The translations under genes and the position numbers were made by a program. A model generated the notes under the pieces. The model searched no databases. It was not told the origin of the DNA and saw only the letters and a list, made by a program, of their open reading frames with translations. Below are positions 62,101 through 64,000 of a stretch of DNA of 64,000 nucleotides, in pieces (position 1 is the first letter of the stretch; every line of letters begins with the position of its first letter). Source of the DNA: Diacronema lutheri. Its lineage: Eukaryota > Haptophyta > Pavlovophyceae > Pavlovales > Pavlovaceae. Location: NCBI GenBank assembly GCA_019448385.1, contig JAGTXO010000020.1, positions 186,001 through 250,000 of the forward strand. Reading direction: 5' to 3'.

Positions 62101-62651
62101 GCTCGATCGCTTGCTGCCTGCGCGCTTCGATCTGCTCCTTGAGGTACTGCACGACAGAGGCCTGCTCGGCCGAGGCAGAACTCACCGCCTCCTGCGCGCT
62201 GCGCGTCTCCTCGTACACCTCGAGCAGCCGCTCTTTGCTGCGCGCGTCGGCGAGTGGATAGACGGGCGAGCATTTGGGTGGGCGGGCGGACGGGCGGGCG
62301 GCGAAGATACGCGAGCGAGGGTAAGCACGGCGGTGACGTTCGAGCATCGCGCGCGATGCGAGCGTGCGCAGTCGCGCGCGGCTGCGCTCGCGACGACGAG
62401 AGGCCGTCGCGCGTGCCTGTGCTTCAATTTGCTTTCCAGGTGCGCGATCTGCAGGTTCATCTCCTCGCGCTCGAGCTCCGAAATGGGCAGCCTGCGACGC
62501 GACGACCGCGCGGAACGGCCGGCGCACGGTCAGCGGGCGCGCGCGCGCGCGCGGCTTGCGGGTGGCGCGGCGCCGATGCGCGCGGCCGTGTCGCGTACGG
62601 GATATCAACTGCATCAACGTCCATCTCCGGCTTCTTCGGCTTGGGCGGCAT
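59142..62651 (-). CDS. Coiled-coil and armadillo-repeat protein, possibly ciliary
   Basis: 986 residues from ATG 62651 (MPPKPKKPEMDVDAVDIP). Introns: 62598-62492 (GTACGC/TCGCAG, phase 2), 62416-62238 (donor GCACGC, acceptor CGCGCAG, phase 2), and 59694-59432 (GTGCGC/GCGCAG, phase 1); all keep the frame. The first part is coiled coil (ISELEREEMNLQIAHLESKL; KERLLEVYEETRSAQEAVSS; YLKEQIEARRQQAIELEAKY). A Pro/Ala and ENLADG-repeat region follows, then armadillo-type helices (REGWLALQSLLASKP; AIGFVWKLAYCNAG; GVQLAALGALLALAHNP). The KxxK-rich start and leading coil resemble CFAP157/BBOF1-type basal-body proteins, but this is weak. Long low-complexity segments split the repeats. Confidence 0.6.
61600..61664. 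repeat. 18-base tandem repeat encoding ENLADG
   Basis: Four copies of GTCGGCCAGATTCTCACC, nearly exact, encode the hexapeptide ENLADG on the minus strand within the linker of the coiled-coil/armadillo protein. Confidence 0.9.
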
Positions 62652-62936
62652 CGCGGCCCTGCCGCCTCACGAGCTCCGCACGACGCGGCGGCGCCGGGCG
62701 AGCGCCACGATGGCGGCGTAACCGCAAGGAAACGCCGCAACGCCCCCCCAGTGGAGGAGAGAGTCGCGTAAAGAGGGAGGCAGCATCGGTGCGCGCGGCT
62801 CGGCGCGTGTCGCGCGCGGCGTTTCGAGCGCGGGCGCGCTTCGCACCGATAGCGCTCGCGCGCGGCGCGCTCACCACCTCCGCGTTCGCGTCGCGCCCGC
62901 TCGCCCGCCGCAGCCGCCGCAGCCGCCGCAGCCGCC
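62652..62936. promoter_or_regulatory. Divergent region of the armadillo-repeat gene and HIS4
   Basis: About 285 bases between start codons. GCAGCCGCC triplets run directly into the HIS4 ATG. No recognised operator; GCN4-type TGACTC sites were not seen. Confidence 0.35.
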
Positions 62937-64000
62937 ATGCTCGCGCCGATCATCCCGCTCGACGAGTTTGGCGCGCTCGCGCTGCCGGCGCTCTGCTCCG
63001 TCGGTGCGCTGCCCGACCGGACGGCGCCTGCGGTGCTCGCGCGGAGCCTGACTGTTTGCGGCGACGCCGAGCTGCGCATCCCGCACGACCCGATCGCGCC
63101 GACCAACCTGCCCGCCGACACGCGCACGCTGCTCGGCTCGGCGCGCTGCTGGGTCGGACCGTTCGCCCTCGACGCCGCGACGGAGCCGCTCATCACGGAG
63201 TGGCTGGACAAGGGCGCTGCGGGCGTGCTCATCACGCTGCCGTCGAGCGAGCCGCCCGACCTCGTCGTCGAGATGCTCGCCGCCCTCCCGCGCGAGCGCG
63301 TGTGCCTGATCGTGCCGTGGGCGGGGGCGCGCGACGGCCCGTCGGCCCTGTCGCTCGAGGCCGCCGTCCGCCTCGCAGCGGCGCCGATCGAAAAGGCGGG
63401 CAAGCCGCTGGTCGCGCTGGTCGGCGCCCTGCTCGTCAATGTCTCGCTCCCGCCCACCGACACCGCCGCCGCCGACGGCGCCGCGCTCCTGGCCGAACCG
63501 CTCCGTCAGCTGGGCAAGGCTTTAAAACTCAAGATCCGGCTCGGCTTTGACGGCCTCGCGCCGTCGGTCGGTGACGCGGGCGCGCTGCACTGCGCCGACA
63601 TCGCGGTGCACGCGTGCGTCGCCGTCGCCACGCCGCTCGGCGCGAAGGTGACGCTCGTCGAGCCCGCGTCCGTCGGAGCGGCGCTCGTCGCCTGCGCGCG
63701 CACGGACCGCGCCGACGGCCTGCTCACGACGGTCGTTGTCGACGAGGGCGGCGTGTGCCTCGGTCTCGTGTACTCGTCGGCCGAGTCGGTGCAGGAGAGC
63801 GTGCGCGCCGGCCGCGGCATCTACTTCTCGCGCTCGCGCAACTCGCTGTGGCGGAAGGGGGACACATCTGGTGCAACGCAGGAGCTGCAGCGGATCGAAG
63901 TCGACTGCGACTCGGACGCGCTCCGATTCACCGTGCGCCAGCTGGGCGAGCCGCCCGCCTTCTGCCACTTAGGCACGCGCACGTGCTGGGGCGAGGCGCG
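62937..64000 (+). CDS. HIS4: Histidine biosynthesis protein HIS4-type, N-terminal and HisI domains (3' end outside window)
   Basis: 354 residues in the window from ATG 62937 (MLAPIIPLDEFGALALPALC). The first 230 residues match the special N-terminal domain of fungal HIS4 (VLITLPSSEPPDLVVEML; PRERVCLIV). The phosphoribosyl-AMP cyclohydrolase (HisI) domain follows: DRADGLLTTVVVDEGGVCLG, GLVYSSAESVQESV, GRGIYFSRSRNSLWRKGDTS, the metal site DCDSDAL and CHLGTRTCWGE. In fungi this protein also carries HisE and HisD, catalysing steps 2, 3 and the last two of histidine synthesis; whether those follow here lies beyond the window. No intron so far. Confidence 0.88.
   Translation, partial: MLAPIIPLDEFGALALPALCSVGALPDRTAPAVLARSLTVCGDAELRIPHDPIAPTNLPADTRTLLGSARCWVGPFALDAATEPLITEWLDKGAAGVLITLPSSEPPDLVVEMLAALPRERVCLIVPWAGARDGPSALSLEAAVRLAAAPIEKAGKPLVALVGALLVNVSLPPTDTAAADGAALLAEPLRQLGKALKLKIRLGFDGLAPSVGDAGALHCADIAVHACVAVATPLGAKVTLVEPASVGAALVACARTDRADGLLTTVVVDEGGVCLGLVYSSAESVQESVRAGRGIYFSRSRNSLWRKGDTSGATQELQRIEVDCDSDALRFTVRQLGEPPAFCHLGTRTCWGEA

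Noticed and set aside
59585-63463. One continuous 1,292-residue minus-strand frame starting at 63463
   Set aside because: Its first 400 residues are antisense to HIS4 and cross introns; the real start is ATG 62651, which gives conserved coiled-coil sequence after splicing.

Overview
The window looks like nuclear DNA of a very GC-rich, flagellated, single-celled alga. A haptophyte is my best guess. The genes are eukaryotic: pelota, PPIL4, DRC2, a DHHC palmitoyltransferase, a PIH1 protein, an SLC25 carrier and a fungal-type HIS4. They carry short introns of about 85-550 bases with donors close to GTGCGC, and at least three introns appear to start with GC instead of GT. DRC2 and the PIH1 protein imply a motile cilium. 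The organism is inferred from style only; no marker gene fixes it.

Region 1 (1-18.4 kb) is accessory. A giant minus-strand gene (8603 to beyond the left edge, at least 2,820 residues) carries two separate Ulp1/adenain-like cysteine protease motifs and a membrane segment. Upstream of it lie a poly-C-rich stretch with a possible LINE remnant, a compact USP-like deubiquitinase gene (12998-11354), and a decayed minus-strand gene (16904-14520) that pairs a domain like the single-stranded-DNA-binding proteins of giant viruses with a PIF1 helicase. A small membrane protein diverges from it. The region ends in a nested palindrome (17466-18350) built from two mirror-image copies of a 292-base inverted-repeat element with telomere-like termini. 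I see no capsid, envelope, integrase or polymerase gene here.

Region 2 (18.7-31.6 kb) holds a decayed coiled-coil gene, a membrane-anchored zeta-fold kinase, a PX-domain protein, a PIH1/CS dynein-assembly protein, a small unknown gene and a large EF-hand multi-pass membrane protein.

Region 3 (31.7-45.7 kb) is dense housekeeping and ciliary sequence: a kinase-ankyrin-DHHC triple fusion, DRC2, a single-thioredoxin PDI-like protein, a START-domain protein, a possible small gene, an SLC25 carrier and a membrane-anchored SAMTOR/Bmt2-like protein.

Region 4 (46-64 kb) holds an internally duplicated unknown protein, a hybrid histidine kinase with a shortened receiver, PPIL4 and pelota back to back, a 2Fe-2S thioredoxin-fold protein, an M17 aminopeptidase, a saposin-like secreted protein, a coiled-coil/armadillo protein and the 5' part of HIS4. 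Many genes are divergent pairs with 28-290 bases between start codons, so shared promoters are likely.
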